Notes: generated by a model from the sequence alone, not told the origin. Shown: positions 1 through 9,008, counted from the first letter of the stretch. The stretch is 64,000 nucleotides of DNA from Planococcus maritimus (GCF_001687625.2 NZ_CP016538.2:3006501-3070500), one strand, 5' to 3'. Numbers and translations: made by a program.

Positions 1-161
1 TCTTCGCGCAACAGGGCATTCCGCGCCGGCGCGCTAAGTTCCCGGAGAAATCCCTTGTTCGGCTTATTGGCTTCGTTGCATACAGGACATGTTGGACAAT
101 CGCTGCTTTTGTAATACCGGTGGCCTTGATCACAGATGCGCAAAGTTTTTTCCGCTGCCAT
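1..161 (-). CDS. RNA polymerase alpha C-terminal-domain-like protein, N-terminal part
   Basis: This minus-strand gene runs off the left edge, so only about 53 residues are present. The N-terminus has a CDQGHRYYKSSDCPTCPVC zinc-ribbon-like segment followed by GFLRELSAPARNALL, which resembles the start of the helix-hairpin-helix region of small Firmicutes proteins annotated as RNA polymerase alpha C-terminal-domain proteins. I chose the ATG at 161 because AGAAGGG lies about 8 bases upstream; an in-frame ATG two codons earlier (167) is too close to it. The family assignment is from memory, and its cellular role is not known to me. Confidence 0.6.
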   Translation of the reverse strand, partial: MAAEKTLRICDQGHRYYKSSDCPTCPVCNEANKPNKGFLRELSAPARNALLRE

Positions 162-456
162 GTTCATCACCCTTCTATTTTTCCCCATTAATTAAACTCA
201 ATTTACCACCCCTCGCTAGCTCTGCCAACAAAGAAATCTCCCCCCCTATCATTTCCCGGGGAATGAAATTCACACCTTCATCGCTCTTATCAGGCACAAA
301 CTTGACGAATGCAATGGCTTGCCGCTTGATAGCGAGCAGCGAAAGACGGTACAGTTAAACAAAGCCAAACGAACGAAGCGGCTTATTGGCACTCAAAAAC
401 AATCGGCCAATTGGTTTTTAACCATTGGCACCGATAAAACGATAAGGAGTTTGGAT

Positions 457-750
457 ATGATGGCAGCTACAAAAAACTATGATCCTGAGAAAAGCTTAAA
501 AAAAGTAATGACACTTTACGGAGCCGCTCTGTTCTTAGGGCTTGCGATTTCGATTTACACCCATCACATTGAAGATGTCGGCGGCTTCCTGACATTCCTT
601 GTCCCCGCAGCAATCGTCTACTTTTTCGTTTTGTTCGCTTTCTTTAAAGAAGGCATGTTCCGGAAAATCGTATACGGCCTTATGGCACTCATCGGACTGG
701 TCTCCGTGTTCATGGCTTTTTACCTCGAACTTACAGGCGGCGGCCATTGA
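457..750 (+). CDS. Small integral membrane protein, unknown function
   Basis: This predicts a 97-residue protein that is mostly hydrophobic after a short charged N-terminus (MMAATKNYDPEKSLKK). Three hydrophobic stretches, near residues 20-38, 45-63 and 70-90, suggest three membrane helices. The reading frame is open for 46 more codons upstream. AAGGAG at 444-449 sits 7 bases before the ATG at 457, so the short form is preferred. I do not recognise the family. The gene stands alone, about 90 bases before the DJ-1/PfpI gene on the same strand. Confidence 0.7.
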   Translation: MMAATKNYDPEKSLKKVMTLYGAALFLGLAISIYTHHIEDVGGFLTFLVPAAIVYFFVLFAFFKEGMFRKIVYGLMALIGLVSVFMAFYLELTGGGH

Positions 751-842
751 TTGTTTCGCTATTTCCACACCGGCGAAAGCGCATGAATATGCTACACTTC
801 GTTTAACTTTACGTCAATATTCACACAAAAGGAGCGGGCGGC

Positions 843-1451
843 ATGAATGAGACAGTGCTTTTTGTGCTACTGGATGAGTATGCAGACTGGGAAGCGGGAT
901 CTTTAGCGGCGGCTTTAAACGAGGAACCAGAAGGCGATGGACAGCGATTTGATGTCAAGACGGTGTCGCTGACGAAAGATCCGGTCAAGTCGATTGGCGG
1001 CTTCACCGTCTTACCAGATTACGGAATCGATGATGCGCCTTCGGAATTCGCCGGATTGATCCTGATCGGCGGCAACTCCTGGCGAAAAGCTGGCAGCGAA
1101 CGGGTCATGGAACTGGCCGATCGAGCGCTTCGCCAGCAAGCTGTGCTCGGTGCCATTTGCGATGCGACCGTATTTCTCGGGAAAAACGGCTTGTTGAACG
1201 ACGCCCCACATACGAGCAATCAGCTGGACGATTTACAGGAAACGGCAGGCGATCGCTACACGAATCAAGCGCATTACCTAAAGCAGCAAGCCGTCCGTAG
1301 CGGACAGCTCGTCACTGCCAATGGCACGGCCTTTCTCGAATTCGGTAAAGAAGTACTCGAAGCATTGAATGCTGCCCCTCAGTCTGAAATCGACGAATGG
1401 TACGGGTTTTTCAAAAAAGGTTATTACGAATACTTAAAATCAAAGCAATAG
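843..1451 (+). CDS. DJ-1/PfpI family protein (type 1 glutamine amidotransferase-like)
   Basis: This 202-residue protein opens with the beta-strand NETVLFVLLDEYADWE and carries the nucleophile-elbow segment LGAICDATVFLGKNGLL, whose Cys is the expected reactive residue of the DJ-1/PfpI superfamily. GLILIGGNSW is the usual glycine-rich strand before it. Members act as proteases, chaperones, deglycases or amidotransferase-like enzymes, and the sequence does not say which applies here. AAAGGAG lies upstream of the ATG. A bidirectional terminator at 1460-1494 separates it from the convergent photoreceptor gene. Confidence 0.85.
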   Translation: MNETVLFVLLDEYADWEAGSLAAALNEEPEGDGQRFDVKTVSLTKDPVKSIGGFTVLPDYGIDDAPSEFAGLILIGGNSWRKAGSERVMELADRALRQQAVLGAICDATVFLGKNGLLNDAPHTSNQLDDLQETAGDRYTNQAHYLKQQAVRSGQLVTANGTAFLEFGKEVLEALNAAPQSEIDEWYGFFKKGYYEYLKSKQ

Positions 1452-1459
1452 AATGAAAA

Positions 1460-1494
1460 AAATCCCCTCGTCGCAAATTGGAACGAGAGGATTT
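1460..1494. terminator. Bidirectional rho-independent terminator
   Basis: AAATCCCCTCGT (1460-1471) pairs with ACGAGAGGATTT (1483-1494) with one mismatch. It lies between two convergent genes, with an A-run on the left that gives the minus strand its U-tract. Confidence 0.75.
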
Positions 1495-1507
1495 GACAGT
1501 TTATCGA

Positions 1508-2284
1508 TTATTTCTCTTGCAACCGCTGGATCACTTGTTGCACCGTTGAAAACGTCAGCAGGTTTTGGTCATTGTCTTTTATATTGACGATTTCCATCGC
1601 CGTTTTCGGGCTGATGCCCGAGATGTAAAGCTTGCTCCCCATCAACCTCAGCACGTCCTGGATCATTAACAGGTTCGTGTAGAGGAAATTCTTTTCCCAT
1701 AATACTCCCGTGACATCGATGATGATGTGGCGCGTGCGGGTATCGCGGACAAAATGGCTCAATTTAGAAGTCAGTACATCAAAACGTAAATTGTTCATTT
1801 TGCCCACTAAGGCCACTGCCCCGATATGGTCGTCAATCGGCAAGATCGGCAGCATTTGCTCATTGATTTCCCGCTCTTTTTCATTTAATTCCACTTGTTG
1901 CTCGACTTCTTGAGTGATGTCCGTTTGGGTACCGATAAAATACAGGTGGCCGTCCACGGTGACCGGTTCGATGTTCAGCCGATTCCAGAACGTCGTGCCG
2001 TCTTTTCGGTAATTCTCCAATGTCACAGTCACTTTCTCGCGTTTTTTAATCGCTTGTCTGAGCTTGTCGATGGTGAACCGATCGGTCTTGTCGCCTTGTA
2101 AAAAACGGCAATTGTTTCCGATGATTTCATGCTCTGTAAACCCTGTTAATTGTGCGAAGGTTTCGTTATAGTAGATGATCGGATTATCTGGCTGTTCGGG
2201 GTCCGTGACAACGGCCGCTACTCGGCTGCCGTTAAGCATGGCTTCCAATAAATCGCTCTTGATTTCGGTCTTTAACTGATTCAT
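1508..2284 (-). CDS. pfyP: Blue-light photoreceptor, LOV-STAS (YtvA/PfyP type)
   Basis: This 258-residue protein has an N-terminal LOV/PAS domain (about residues 10-125) and a C-terminal STAS domain (about 145-255), the layout of B. subtilis YtvA (261 aa). The LOV signature GNNCRFLQG contains the cysteine that forms the flavin adduct in light, and the FMN-contact segment NPIIYYNETFAQLTGF precedes it. In B. subtilis this protein feeds blue-light signals into the sigma-B stressosome. The STAS segment DVTGVLWEKNFLY lacks an obvious threonine at the position phosphorylated in RsbR, as also in YtvA. I chose the ATG at 2284, preceded by GGAGAG, over an upstream in-frame ATG. Confidence 0.93.
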   Translation of the reverse strand: MNQLKTEIKSDLLEAMLNGSRVAAVVTDPEQPDNPIIYYNETFAQLTGFTEHEIIGNNCRFLQGDKTDRFTIDKLRQAIKKREKVTVTLENYRKDGTTFWNRLNIEPVTVDGHLYFIGTQTDITQEVEQQVELNEKEREINEQMLPILPIDDHIGAVALVGKMNNLRFDVLTSKLSHFVRDTRTRHIIIDVTGVLWEKNFLYTNLLMIQDVLRLMGSKLYISGISPKTAMEIVNIKDNDQNLLTFSTVQQVIQRLQEK

Positions 2285-2366
2285 TTCACTTCTCTCCGAT
2301 CTGTAGGGGGTCGATGGCAATCACTGGCGTTGCCGGCATGTGTTATAGCTCAGCCGGAGATGATCA

Positions 2367-2756
2367 CTATTCGAACAGTTTTAGCGCAGCATCTAATCGC
2401 CGCGCGAAATGCCCTGGTGGCTCCAAGGATTCCAGCACTATTTCAACAATGTGTTGATTCATTTGGGTATGCTGGCGAAATGCAATTGGCAAGGAAATAG
2501 GAAATCGCCGCAAAGTATGCGTAAATGCCAGTACTTCTTCCGGCAAGATGTAAACGCGAGCCCAGTTAATAGCAGCCCCGTCTTGCTGAAAATGCTCAAA
2601 ACTAATTTCCATATCCAACGTGAACACGAACAAACTGGGGCCTTGGAAGACTTCCAGCTTTTTAGTTTTAGTAAAGTGAAATTTCCCTTCACGGTACTCA
2701 CATCGCGCTTTCAACGTCCTTTGTACCTCATCAGCAATCAACAGCTCTTCGCTCAC
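2367..2756 (-). CDS. Protein of unknown function
   Basis: This predicts a 129-residue soluble protein with a GTG start behind AAGGGCGG. No signal peptide or membrane helix is visible. The alternating pattern (KFHFTKTKKLEVF, SLFVFTLDMEISF, HIVEIVLESLE) suggests a beta-rich fold. I do not recognise the family. It lies just upstream of the LOV-STAS gene on the same strand, separated by about 80 bases, so co-transcription is possible but not shown. Confidence 0.55.
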   Translation of the reverse strand: MSEELLIADEVQRTLKARCEYREGKFHFTKTKKLEVFQGPSLFVFTLDMEISFEHFQQDGAAINWARVYILPEEVLAFTHTLRRFPISLPIAFRQHTQMNQHIVEIVLESLEPPGHFARRLDAALKLFE

Positions 2757-2944
2757 ATTTACCGCCCTTTCCCCGTACCTCTCAGCTTGCCCTTAGAATC
2801 CCATACCCCTCTATACCCGAAATCGTTGCTTTTTCCCCACAGAATACGAAATTCTTCTAAGAGTTTTTCATCTTTAACCAGTAAACGCTAAAAATTAAAT
2901 TTTAGATTAAAATTCTTCAAAATATATGAAACTATTGCCTCCAT

Positions 2945-2973
2945 AAAAAAGACACGCCATTGTTCAGCGCATC
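2945..2973 (-). terminator. Rho-independent terminator, minus strand
   Basis: GACACGC (2951-2957) pairs with GCGCATC (2967-2973), allowing two G-U pairs, and on the minus strand is followed by six T. It fits the end of the small membrane gene at 3053-3241. The rest of 2757-3052 is AT-rich and I see no gene there. Confidence 0.55.
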
Positions 2974-3052
2974 CCTCTTCTTCAGTATTCTAGCTATTGC
3001 TACGATTCATCCAGCCTGCTATTCGAGCTTAGTCGTATTATCACCTGAATCG

Positions 3053-3241
3053 CTACGCTTTTTTCTCATCCTCCCCTTTTTGGACGATCCAGTAAATCAG
3101 GCCGATGAATAAAATAAAAAAGGCCAGCGCAACCGTAAGCCTCGCCACTGAATCAGGCAAAACACCTCTTAAGTCAAAGAACAGATGCCACCAAACGATC
3201 ACGGCTGACAAGGCAATCGCGCCGAAAAATGTGCGCTGCAT
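3053..3241 (-). CDS. Small two-helix membrane protein, unknown
   Basis: This 62-residue protein has two hydrophobic segments (about residues 5-22 and 33-53) separated by RGVLPDSVARLT, and a charged tail QKGEDEKKA. AAAAGGGGG precedes the ATG at a good distance, which supports translation. I recognise no family. It follows the alpha/beta hydrolase gene on the same strand by about 45 bases and may share its transcript. Confidence 0.6.
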   Translation of the reverse strand: MQRTFFGAIALSAVIVWWHLFFDLRGVLPDSVARLTVALAFFILFIGLIYWIVQKGEDEKKA

Positions 3242-3287
3242 TCAATTCCCCCTTTTAGTCATTTCGCTACTTTTGAGAAAGTCAGCA

Positions 3288-4133
3288 TTACGCTAGTTCA
3301 TCAATGTAAGCCTTATACATTTGGTGGAATTTTGTTTTTTCCTCCAGGAATGGGTAGTGGTTGCTGTTATCGAAAGTGACCAGTTGTGCTCCTGGAATCA
3401 GTTCAGCCATTTCTTGTGAATACATTAGCGGACACTGCACATCCTGACGGCCACACATGATCAGTGTCGGCGTTGTTATTAACTTCAGTTTCCGTGTTAG
3501 ATCAAAGAGCTGTAATTCACGATTGAAAAAATCCATCCGAATCGCCGACATTTTTTTGGTTATCGGGCTGGAGAAATAATTTTCGTAATTGTCCGGATTA
3601 GTTAAAGACAGCTGGGTTCTTTCAGTTTTCCATTGCTGCTTTTGCTGTTCTGTGGCTTCTGTACTTTTAAGGTTTTCAATCAGCTCCTGCATTTGGGAAA
3701 AGCGGGGATGTTTAGGGTTATAGATGCAGTCTGCAGAAAACGTCATGTACTCTCTTGCTGCTGCACCGACAACGACCAAGAAGCGAAGATGTGCTGAAAA
3801 GTAGATACCGTAAACGATACCGAGCATGCCTCCAGTTGAATGCCCTGCAAATCCCCATTGCTCAACACCTAAACCTGTGCGAATCGCCTCTAAGTCAAAG
3901 ACGCTTTCCAGCATGCTCAATTCGTATGGATGCTGTGCTTTCACAGAATTTCCTGCCTCTCGCAGATTAACTAGGTAGACACGATGTGTTTCCGTAAAAG
4001 TGTCAGCAAAATAGTCTCCGGTCTCATTAAATTCCGAATAAAGATGCGTCACGCAGACTGGTTCACCGGTGCCCTTGGCGAACACTTCAAACTCACCGCG
4101 AGAAGTTGAAACCATCATATGCTCCCAAACCAT
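3288..4133 (-). CDS. Alpha/beta hydrolase
   Basis: This 281-residue cytoplasmic hydrolase has the nucleophile elbow GFAGHSTGGMLG (Ser), a probable catalytic Asp in IMCGRQDVQCP and a His in FDNSNHYPFLEE, which is a complete Ser-Asp-His triad. The N-terminal segment VVSTSRGEF-like strand followed by HLYSEFNETGDYFADTF resembles proline-iminopeptidase-type hydrolases, but the substrate is unknown. The start at 4133 is chosen because GGGGGAG lies 6 bases upstream; an ATG at 4139 touches the ribosome site. A small membrane protein gene lies 31 bases upstream. Confidence 0.85.
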   Translation of the reverse strand: MVWEHMMVSTSRGEFEVFAKGTGEPVCVTHLYSEFNETGDYFADTFTETHRVYLVNLREAGNSVKAQHPYELSMLESVFDLEAIRTGLGVEQWGFAGHSTGGMLGIVYGIYFSAHLRFLVVVGAAAREYMTFSADCIYNPKHPRFSQMQELIENLKSTEATEQQKQQWKTERTQLSLTNPDNYENYFSSPITKKMSAIRMDFFNRELQLFDLTRKLKLITTPTLIMCGRQDVQCPLMYSQEMAELIPGAQLVTFDNSNHYPFLEEKTKFHQMYKAYIDELA

Positions 4134-4164
4134 TCCCATCTCTCCCCCTTATACTAAAAATACC

Positions 4165-4353
4165 TTAAGCTGACTTTTCTATTTTTCTTTTCTTCAAATA
4201 TGTATAAATAGCGTAAATGCCAATTGCTATTAAAATACTTATCGCTACTGCATGATAACTAGATTTGATTGTGTGGCTAAGAGAGGAAGCGCTGACGGCG
4301 GATGAGCCCAATACACTTGATAAGACAACGACGAGAATGATTCGATCTTTCAT
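4165..4353 (-). CDS. Small membrane protein with possible signal peptide, unknown
   Basis: This 62-residue protein starts MKDRIILVVVLSSVLGSSAVSA, which could be a signal peptide or first helix. A second hydrophobic stretch (AVAISILIAIGIYAIYTYL) is followed by a basic tail KKRKIEK. AAAAGGGGG lies upstream of the ATG. The function is not recognisable. It sits between a terminator at 4432-4464 and the hydrolase gene, on the hydrolase strand. Confidence 0.6.
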   Translation of the reverse strand: MKDRIILVVVLSSVLGSSAVSASSLSHTIKSSYHAVAISILIAIGIYAIYTYLKKRKIEKSA

Positions 4354-4431
4354 TCTAAAACATCCCCCTTTTCCTTTTACAGGAAATTTTCATATTTTAA
4401 CGATACCATTAAACTTGCAGCCAATAAATAG

Positions 4432-4464
4432 AAAAACTGTTTGCCCTCTAGGCAAACAGTTTTT
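4432..4464. terminator. Strong bidirectional terminator
   Basis: A perfect 14-bp stem, AAAAACTGTTTGCC with GGCAAACAGTTTTT, encloses a 5-base loop, and both strands read into T-runs. It closes the unknown gene at 4486-4866 on the minus strand. Confidence 0.9.
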
Positions 4465-4485
4465 ACGGTTTAATTTATAGGTCAT

Positions 4486-4866
4486 TTAATTCCCTACCAC
4501 TACATTATCAAAGGGTATGAGCTGGCCATCCAGAAACACAGCGATGGTGTCGTGTTCTTCACTGGTCTTTAATTTATACGAATACTGCTGAATCTCATGC
4601 TCGGCTTTTTCTTCTGAAACGTTCAAAAGCATTTTTACCGTACTGCCTTCAACCTGCATGCCGTGTTCGACCATTCCGGGACTATGAAAAACGATATAGG
4701 AGTAATCCTTTCGATAAATCTGTTGAAGTCTGAGGTCTGCATCCACGTTTTTCTGAACATCATAAGGCAAGGTGTGGACTTTTTTAAAACTTGTCCGATC
4801 GTTCAAGTTGTAGATACCGATACCTATGATTAAAATCATTGCTGCCCATAAAAATCGTTTTTTCAA
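4486..4866 (-). CDS. Membrane-anchored or secreted protein of unknown function
   Basis: This 126-residue protein has a TTG start behind AGGAGAAGG. The N-terminus KKRFLWAAMILIIGIGIYNL is a signal anchor or uncleaved signal peptide, and the rest (about residues 25-126) is soluble and would face outward. There is no lipobox cysteine. The body alternates charged and beta-like segments, and I do not recognise a domain. It ends at the strong terminator 4432-4464. Confidence 0.6.
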   Translation of the reverse strand: MKKRFLWAAMILIIGIGIYNLNDRTSFKKVHTLPYDVQKNVDADLRLQQIYRKDYSYIVFHSPGMVEHGMQVEGSTVKMLLNVSEEKAEHEIQQYSYKLKTSEEHDTIAVFLDGQLIPFDNVVVGN

Positions 4867-4923
4867 TTGACCTTCTCCTTCCCCGTTTTCGAGGCGATTT
4901 CCTGATGTCGAAGACCTGCTTCA

Positions 4924-5460
4924 CTAGCGGAATAATTCTTTTTTATACAACACATGCCTTTTCAACGAACTGCCTTCCGCAACACGCGGATGCTCGAATT
5001 CACCAGTTTTCTCCATGCCGATTCGCTTCATCACGGTGATAGACGGGATGTTAATCGCTGCCGTAAACGAGTAGATTGCTGTTTTGCCGAGCTCTTCAAA
5101 CGCGTAGGCGAGGCACGCTTTTGCCCCTTCTGACGCATAGCCCTGTTTCCAAAACTTCGGATCCAAGCGCCAGCCGATCTCCGTCGCGCCTTTAACGCCG
5201 ATGTCGAAAGTGACATCCAGTAAGCCAATAAAACCGATGAACGCCCCATCTTCTTTTCGTTCCACTGCCCATAGCCCGTAACCTATTTTTTCGATATGGG
5301 CTTCGATGCGGTCGATTAAGGCGTCTGATTCAGCGCGACTCAAGGTGTTCGGAAAGAACTCCATAACGTCAGGGTTCGCGTTCATCGCCGCAAACGGTTC
5401 GCGATCAGAGGTTTGCCACCGTCTGAAGCCAAGCCGTTGGGATTCGAATACGTAATCCAT
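4924..5460 (-). CDS. GNAT acetyltransferase, RimJ/RimL type
   Basis: This 178-residue protein begins with the typical ESQRLGFRRW strand of the RimJ/RimL group and contains the acetyl-CoA loop region RLDPKFWKQGYASEGAKA. Members N-acetylate ribosomal proteins, amino groups of small molecules or antibiotics; the substrate cannot be read from the sequence. AAAGGAAG lies before the ATG. It is one of nine GNAT domains in this window. Confidence 0.88.
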   Translation of the reverse strand: MDYVFESQRLGFRRWQTSDREPFAAMNANPDVMEFFPNTLSRAESDALIDRIEAHIEKIGYGLWAVERKEDGAFIGFIGLLDVTFDIGVKGATEIGWRLDPKFWKQGYASEGAKACLAYAFEELGKTAIYSFTAAINIPSITVMKRIGMEKTGEFEHPRVAEGSSLKRHVLYKKELFR

Positions 5461-5472
5461 GCAATCTTCCTT

Positions 5473-5760
5473 TCATGATTCTGTGTCGTTTGGCTTTGTA
5501 TCTTCTGCTATTAAAAAGTATTTTCCCTTCCATTCATTGTCGATCGCCTTGAATAAAAGTACCAGTCCAATGATGAAAAAAATTATACTCAAGACGAGCG
5601 GAACAATGCCCACTTCCCACAACGCTGATAAATACAGCCCATACTCTGAGTAGTAACCCCCACTGCCCAGTGTGTAGACTGCCGCTGCGACCAAAGTGAA
5701 ACCGAATAACAAAACCCCTGAAATCACGGCGATACCGCCACCGATTAATTGTTTCATCAT
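5473..5760 (-). CDS. Small integral membrane protein, unknown
   Basis: This 95-residue protein has hydrophobic segments near residues 4-28 and 45-72 and a polar tail ending in EDTKPNDTES. GAGGAGG precedes a double ATG at 5760/5757. I recognise no family. It lies 12 bases upstream of the GNAT gene on the same strand and is probably co-transcribed with it. Confidence 0.65.
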   Translation of the reverse strand: MMKQLIGGGIAVISGVLLFGFTLVAAAVYTLGSGGYYSEYGLYLSALWEVGIVPLVLSIIFFIIGLVLLFKAIDNEWKGKYFLIAEDTKPNDTES

Positions 5761-5784
5761 TATGCCTCCTCGTTAAGTTATAAA

Positions 5785-5818
5785 AAAACAGGCGTCCGGA
5801 ATCCGAACGACCTGTTTT
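5785..5818 (-). terminator. Rho-independent terminator of the subtilase gene
   Basis: AAAACAGG and CCTGTTTT arms extend through a mostly paired CGT.CGG / CCG.ACG stem, and the minus strand continues into seven T. It ends 6 bases after the protease stop codon. Confidence 0.85.
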
Positions 5819-5824
5819 CTTGTA

Positions 5825-8800
5825 TTACTCGAACATTTGCTGGATGCTTTGCGTCGGCAATGCACCTTCCCCACCGAGGACGTAGATCCCTGTGACGGTT
5901 TTCAGCTGTTCTTGGACCGTTTTCACTGTCGCTGCATTCGGCCCGTTTGGTGACGTCAAGACAAGTGGTGCTTTTGTTTTCGCTGCGAGCACAGAGCCAG
6001 CAAGCGCATCTGGATAGTTCGCGCCAGTCGACAAGTACATATCTTCGCCGCCAAACGATCCCTTGAAATGATTGATGATCGCGCTGTTTGTTTCGTAGCG
6101 TGATGCACCAGACAAGCGAACCGGATTCTTCAATTCTTTCGCTGTGCTATCAGACACGGCGCCTTTACCGCCGACCACGAAAGTTTTGCTGTAAGCTTTC
6201 GCCGCAAAATGCGCTTTTACTTCTGCCGGTAGGGCGTTCGGTTTCGTCAGCAAGATCGGCATTTTCTGGCTGCCTGCGACCGGTGCGATCGACAAGGCAT
6301 CGGCAAATGTTGAACCGGTTGCTACAACGGCTTGCGTCGAAGTCTTCATTTGTTTCGCGATATTGACCGAAGTTTCGTAACGGTTTTTGCCGTTGATGCG
6401 TGTTGTTTTAATGTTAAGGCCTTTCAGTTCCATTTCGACCATCGGGCTGATGGCGCCCTCTCCGCCGATCAATGTCACTTCTTTTACTTTCAAGCGTTTC
6501 AATTCATCTTTTACCGCTGTCGGAAGTGAATCCGTTTTCGTCAGCAATAATGGTGCATCTTGGTAGGCTGCAAGCGGTGCTGCACTTAAAGCATCCGGGA
6601 AGTCTCCACCGGTTGCGATCACGGCTTTCGTTGACATGCTCCAGCCTTTTTTCGATACTTCCACTGCTGTATCATAGCGGCTTACTCCGCTGATGCGGTC
6701 AACTAAATTCCATTTATCGTTTATTGCGAGAATCGCTGCCGCGCCGTTCAAACGTCCCCAACCGGAGATCAAGTCGTAGCCCGGTGCCAATTCTTCCATT
6801 TCATACGGGAAGTCTTCCTCGAAGCCCCAATCGTCTTCGTAGCTTGGCGGTCCGTCTTCTTCTACAAACGTGACGTCATCTGCTGAAGCCGTTAGTAGAT
6901 TTTCTATTTGTGCTGGTGTGAGGTCCATATTGACTGATTTCAAGACGCCGGCTACTGCCGCGACATGCGGTGTGGCCATTGATGTACCAGACATTAAGGT
7001 CACATTGCCATCTGGCATCAAGCTCGGGATGTCTGTGCCTGGTGCAACCAGGTCAAGCCCTTCGCCATAGCTTGAGTAATCTGAAACCAAGTCCAGTTTA
7101 TTCGTTGCGCCGACAGCGATGGCGTATTTCGAAGAAGCTGGGTAGGAAACTTCTTCCCATCCATCATTTCCGGATGCTGCAACAATCGTTACACCGCGCT
7201 CGTGTGCATACTTCATCGCGTATTCGAGCACGCGGCTGTAGCCGCCGCCAAGGCTCAGGTTAATGATGTCTGCGCCGTGGTCAGCTGCGTAGATGATGCC
7301 ATAGGCGATTTGTTCCGTGTCGCCATAGCCTGAAGCATCGAGCACTTTGATCGGCAAAATTTTCGTGGACGGGTTGATGCCCGTCATCGAATAATCGTTG
7401 CCCGCTTCAGCTGCAATAATACCTGAGACGTGTGTGCCGTGGCCTTGATCGTCCATGGCTTCATTGTCATCGTTGATAAAATCGTAGCCTGTGCTGGCCA
7501 TACGGTTTTGAAGGTCGGCAAGTGTGTAGTCAACGCCTGTATCGATCACTGCTGTGATGGTTTCTCCTGTTTTCTTCTTGGCCGCAAGTTTAGTCATCTC
7601 TTCAAAATCGATGTCTGCGTCTTTGATGCCAAACGACTCTCCTGTATTTTCCAACGACCATTGCTCATCATAATAGATGTCTTCACTATGCAGCGAGTAG
7701 CGCTGGACCGCTTCTACAAATTCAACTTCTGGCAATTCTTCTAGCTGGCTTAGTGTTTTGTCAGCAGATGCGGCTGACATGCCCGTCTTCAAATCCACTA
7801 CATAAAATTGGTCGAATTTCGGTGCAGCTGTTTCAAACTCAGAGACCGATTTGACGCCGGCCGCTGATGCTTTCGCTTTGCTAAACGTAGCGCCTTCTTT
7901 CACCTTGACGATGACTTTGTTCGCTGACGTATCTTTGATCATGTAATCCGTTGGCAGCATGACTGACATGACCGTGCGTCCTGTCAATTTAGTGATTCCC
8001 ACTTCATCTGCAGCGGCCTGTACTTCAGCTTTCAATTTTTCAGGTGCTGTTTTCATCGCTAACGTATACAATTCGTTAATGGCTTTTTGGTCCGCAGCCG
8101 TGAATTTTTGATTGCTGTGGAAACCGTCTTGGGCAATGCTATCGATCACGCCTGTGAGCTGCGTCAAATTTTTCTTGAGCGAGTCGCGGACGGACGGGTC
8201 TGTTACTGCTTGGTAGCCAACAAACGGGGCAATTTTATAATACAGCTTAGTCAATTCCTTGCCGCTTTGGGTTTGGCTCAATACTTCGCTGCGGATGACC
8301 CGCAATTGATCCAATAGGTCCTGATCGGCCGCTTGTTTATCGTCCATCACCAATTCGATGGCGCATTGCTCATCATTTGATGGTTTAGAAGCTTTGATCG
8401 TTTTGCCTTCAAAGCCAATTGTGTAGCTTCCGTTTACTTCCGGTGCGCCTTCCTCTTCAACTTCTTCTGTATAAGAAGAAACCTTTACATAATAAGGGCC
8501 TTCCCAAGCAATCGGGAATTTAACAACGGAGGCCTTTTCAGCAAACGTGTAATTGCTGAACGGATCAAACGGTTCATCGGCGGTCGCGCGTTCTGCGTCC
8601 GGGTAGACGGTGAACGTCAATTCTTCATCAGATTGGAGAGAAACTTCAAAATGCGTATGTGCTGAAACTTGCGCAGGATCGACGTCAATCCGGTACCAAT
8701 GCTCGTTATCTTCTGCCGAGAAAGTCTCGGTTACGTCCTCTCCTTGTTCCAGTACATCTGCATCCACTAAATCTTCGGCTTGCGCCGTTTGTGTTGCCGG

Positions 8801-8863
8801 CAAAACCCCTAAAAGTGATACACCCATCAAAAAACTCGTCGCAATCTTGAACGCGCGGTCCAT
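5825..8863 (-). CDS. Secreted subtilisin-like serine protease (S8) with three cell-wall-binding type 2 repeats
   Basis: This 1012-residue exported protease has a signal peptide at residues 1-29 (cut after TQTAQA). A PPC-like beta domain follows (about 30-155), then a helical stretch and an inhibitor/propeptide-like region near 315-390. The S8 catalytic domain spans about 400-700, with Asp in AVIDTGVDY (near 441), His in GHGTHVSGIIAAE (near 475) and Ser in GTSMATPHVA (near 626). Three CWB2 repeats start near 724, 823 and 918 with RISGVSRYDTA, RINGKNRYETS and LSGASRYETN. CWB2 repeats bind wall polymers in Gram-positive bacteria, so the protease is expected to stay at the cell wall and process surface proteins. 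It is a single gene with its own terminator. Confidence 0.95.
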   Translation of the reverse strand: MDRAFKIATSFLMGVSLLGVLPATQTAQAEDLVDADVLEQGEDVTETFSAEDNEHWYRIDVDPAQVSAHTHFEVSLQSDEELTFTVYPDAERATADEPFDPFSNYTFAEKASVVKFPIAWEGPYYVKVSSYTEEVEEEGAPEVNGSYTIGFEGKTIKASKPSNDEQCAIELVMDDKQAADQDLLDQLRVIRSEVLSQTQSGKELTKLYYKIAPFVGYQAVTDPSVRDSLKKNLTQLTGVIDSIAQDGFHSNQKFTAADQKAINELYTLAMKTAPEKLKAEVQAAADEVGITKLTGRTVMSVMLPTDYMIKDTSANKVIVKVKEGATFSKAKASAAGVKSVSEFETAAPKFDQFYVVDLKTGMSAASADKTLSQLEELPEVEFVEAVQRYSLHSEDIYYDEQWSLENTGESFGIKDADIDFEEMTKLAAKKKTGETITAVIDTGVDYTLADLQNRMASTGYDFINDDNEAMDDQGHGTHVSGIIAAEAGNDYSMTGINPSTKILPIKVLDASGYGDTEQIAYGIIYAADHGADIINLSLGGGYSRVLEYAMKYAHERGVTIVAASGNDGWEEVSYPASSKYAIAVGATNKLDLVSDYSSYGEGLDLVAPGTDIPSLMPDGNVTLMSGTSMATPHVAAVAGVLKSVNMDLTPAQIENLLTASADDVTFVEEDGPPSYEDDWGFEEDFPYEMEELAPGYDLISGWGRLNGAAAILAINDKWNLVDRISGVSRYDTAVEVSKKGWSMSTKAVIATGGDFPDALSAAPLAAYQDAPLLLTKTDSLPTAVKDELKRLKVKEVTLIGGEGAISPMVEMELKGLNIKTTRINGKNRYETSVNIAKQMKTSTQAVVATGSTFADALSIAPVAGSQKMPILLTKPNALPAEVKAHFAAKAYSKTFVVGGKGAVSDSTAKELKNPVRLSGASRYETNSAIINHFKGSFGGEDMYLSTGANYPDALAGSVLAAKTKAPLVLTSPNGPNAATVKTVQEQLKTVTGIYVLGGEGALPTQSIQQMFE

Positions 8864-9008
8864 CCTACCATCCCCATTTCAATTTTTTTACAATTGCATT
8901 AAATCCATTAAAGCACATCGGAAGACATAAAAATAGATACTTTAAAAAATATTTTTTCGGGACTATTGATGCCCTTCAGATTTGAGAGAATTTAGCGTTT
9001 TAGACATG

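Noticed and set aside
2409-2891. 160-codon plus-strand open frame
   Set aside because: It is antisense to the better-supported unknown gene at 2367-2756 and has no ribosome site.
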